Below, piece after piece: positions 12,299 to 12,727 of a DNA stretch of 12,727 nt. Below the pieces are notes generated by a model that saw only the letters and a program-made list of their open reading frames with translations, did no database searches and was not told the DNA's origin. Each line of letters begins with the position of its first letter. Positions within the stretch are counted from its first letter, which is position 1. This DNA comes from Candidatus Woesearchaeota archaeon. GTDB taxonomy: Archaea > Nanobdellota > Nanobdellia > Woesearchaeales > ARS49. The stretch is from assembly GCA_016203265.1 (NCBI GenBank), contig JACQNB010000085.1, positions 1 through 12,727 of the forward strand, read 5' to 3'. The translations under genes and the position numbers were made by a program.

Positions 12299-12319
12299 GG
12301 CACCCTACTTAAAGGTGCC
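12299..12319 (-). promoter_or_regulatory. TATA box flanked by an inverted repeat, promoter of the 141-residue gene
   Basis: The TATA-like CTTTAAGT (12307-12314, minus strand) is centred about 27 bp upstream of the ATG at 12283. It is flanked by GGCACC at 12299-12304 and GGTGCC at 12314-12319, a 6-bp inverted repeat around the box that could be a repressor site. Confidence 0.45.
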
Positions 12320-12327
12320 GACAAACC

Positions 12328-12335
12328 TTTAAAAG
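12328..12335 (+). promoter_or_regulatory. TATA box of the archease gene
   Basis: TTTAAAAG preceded by GACAAACC, which resembles a BRE. The centre is about 26 bp upstream of the ATG at 12357, predicting a leaderless message. Confidence 0.65.
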
Positions 12336-12356
12336 CCGAACGACTGACGATAGCAC

Positions 12357-12727
12357 ATGCCGTTCAAAATGCTCGAAGGCGTGGTCATGGCCGATGCCGC
12401 GTTCGAAGCCACCGGAAAAACGCCCGATGAGCTGTTCGAACAGGCCGCCTTGGCCGTCGAAAGCGTCATGGTCAATCTCAAGACCGTCACGAAGAAATCA
12501 ACCACGGCCATCACGCTCGAAAAGGACACCATCGAAAACCTCCTATACGAGTTCTTGAGCGAGCTCGTGTACCTGAAGGACGCCGAGCAGCTGTTGTTTT
12601 CGAAAGCCACCGTGAGCGTGAACAAGAACAAAGGCTGGCTCTTGAACGCGAAACTGGAAGGCGACACCCTCAACAAAAGAATGAAGCTCGGCACGGACAT
12701 CAAGGCCATCACGCTGCACCAGTTCTC
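12357..12727 (+). CDS. Archease, 3' end cut by the window
   Basis: At least 123 residues of an archease, the small protein that helps the RNA ligase RtcB complete guanylylation and turn over during tRNA splicing and RNA repair. It shows the family pattern: an N-terminal ADxxFxATGKTxxELFEQAALA stretch (residues 12-33), the helix YEFLSELVYLKD, the strand TVSVNK, and a final DIKAITLHQF that corresponds to the DIKAVTYH motif. The usual His of the HTAD motif is replaced (VMAD, with D13 kept). Only the last residues are missing from the window, since archeases are usually about 140 residues. A TATA box 26 bp upstream gives a leaderless start. RtcB is not in the window. Confidence 0.88.
   Translation, partial: MPFKMLEGVVMADAAFEATGKTPDELFEQAALAVESVMVNLKTVTKKSTTAITLEKDTIENLLYEFLSELVYLKDAEQLLFSKATVSVNKNKGWLLNAKLEGDTLNKRMKLGTDIKAITLHQF

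Noticed and set aside
12329..12712. A minus-strand frame of 127 codons opposite archease
   Set aside because: Archease on the plus strand has clear family motifs and a well-placed promoter. The reverse frame is Ser/Phe-rich without family resemblance.

Overview
The window reads as chromosomal DNA of an archaeon. A family B replicative DNA polymerase with a C-terminal PCNA-binding motif, an archease, and BRE/TATA-type promoters with leaderless starts all point that way. The many very small proteins, dense packing, zinc-ribbon microproteins and a DUF5667-like secreted protein would suit a DPANN-type lineage, but the lineage is inference and no 16S gene is present. No rRNA, tRNA, CRISPR array, insertion sequence or integrase was recognised.

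Layout from left to right. A ZIP-family metal transporter (7-780) is followed by a two-gene toxin-antitoxin-like module: a Doc/Fic-fold protein, then a ribbon-helix-helix protein, with a palindromic operator between TATA box and start (829-1418). It converges on a redox cluster on the minus strand: thioredoxin reductase, thioredoxin and a shortened low-molecular-weight phosphatase-like protein (1415-3054). Then come a stand-alone receiver protein and DNA polymerase B on the plus strand (3103-5924), and a 49-residue zinc-ribbon protein (6023-6172). Next on the minus strand are a protein of unknown function (6169-6498), a metallophosphoesterase (6682-7419) and a second protein of unknown function (7419-7679). 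A secreted small protein and a cupin form a plus-strand pair (7780-8375). A 53-residue zinc-ribbon protein with a long structured leader (8417-8690, minus) is divergent from a THUMP-like SAM methyltransferase (8756-9886). A flavin oxidoreductase with a degenerate receiver-like partner (9863-10917), a secreted DUF5667-like protein (10958-11815) and another unknown protein (11858-12283) follow on the minus strand. An archease, cut by the window edge, ends the window (12357-12727).

The clearest overall pattern is promoter geometry. For twelve genes the centre of a TATA-like box lies about 24-28 bp upstream of the chosen ATG, so transcription would begin at or next to the start codon. Several starts were corrected on this basis. 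Genes with longer leaders and some operon-internal genes carry sequences complementary to the archaeal 16S 3' end instead. The most interesting local items are the toxin-first Doc/RHH module with its operator, the palindrome over the trxB start, the phosphatase-like protein whose P-loop is one residue short, and the structured leader before the 53-residue zinc-ribbon gene.
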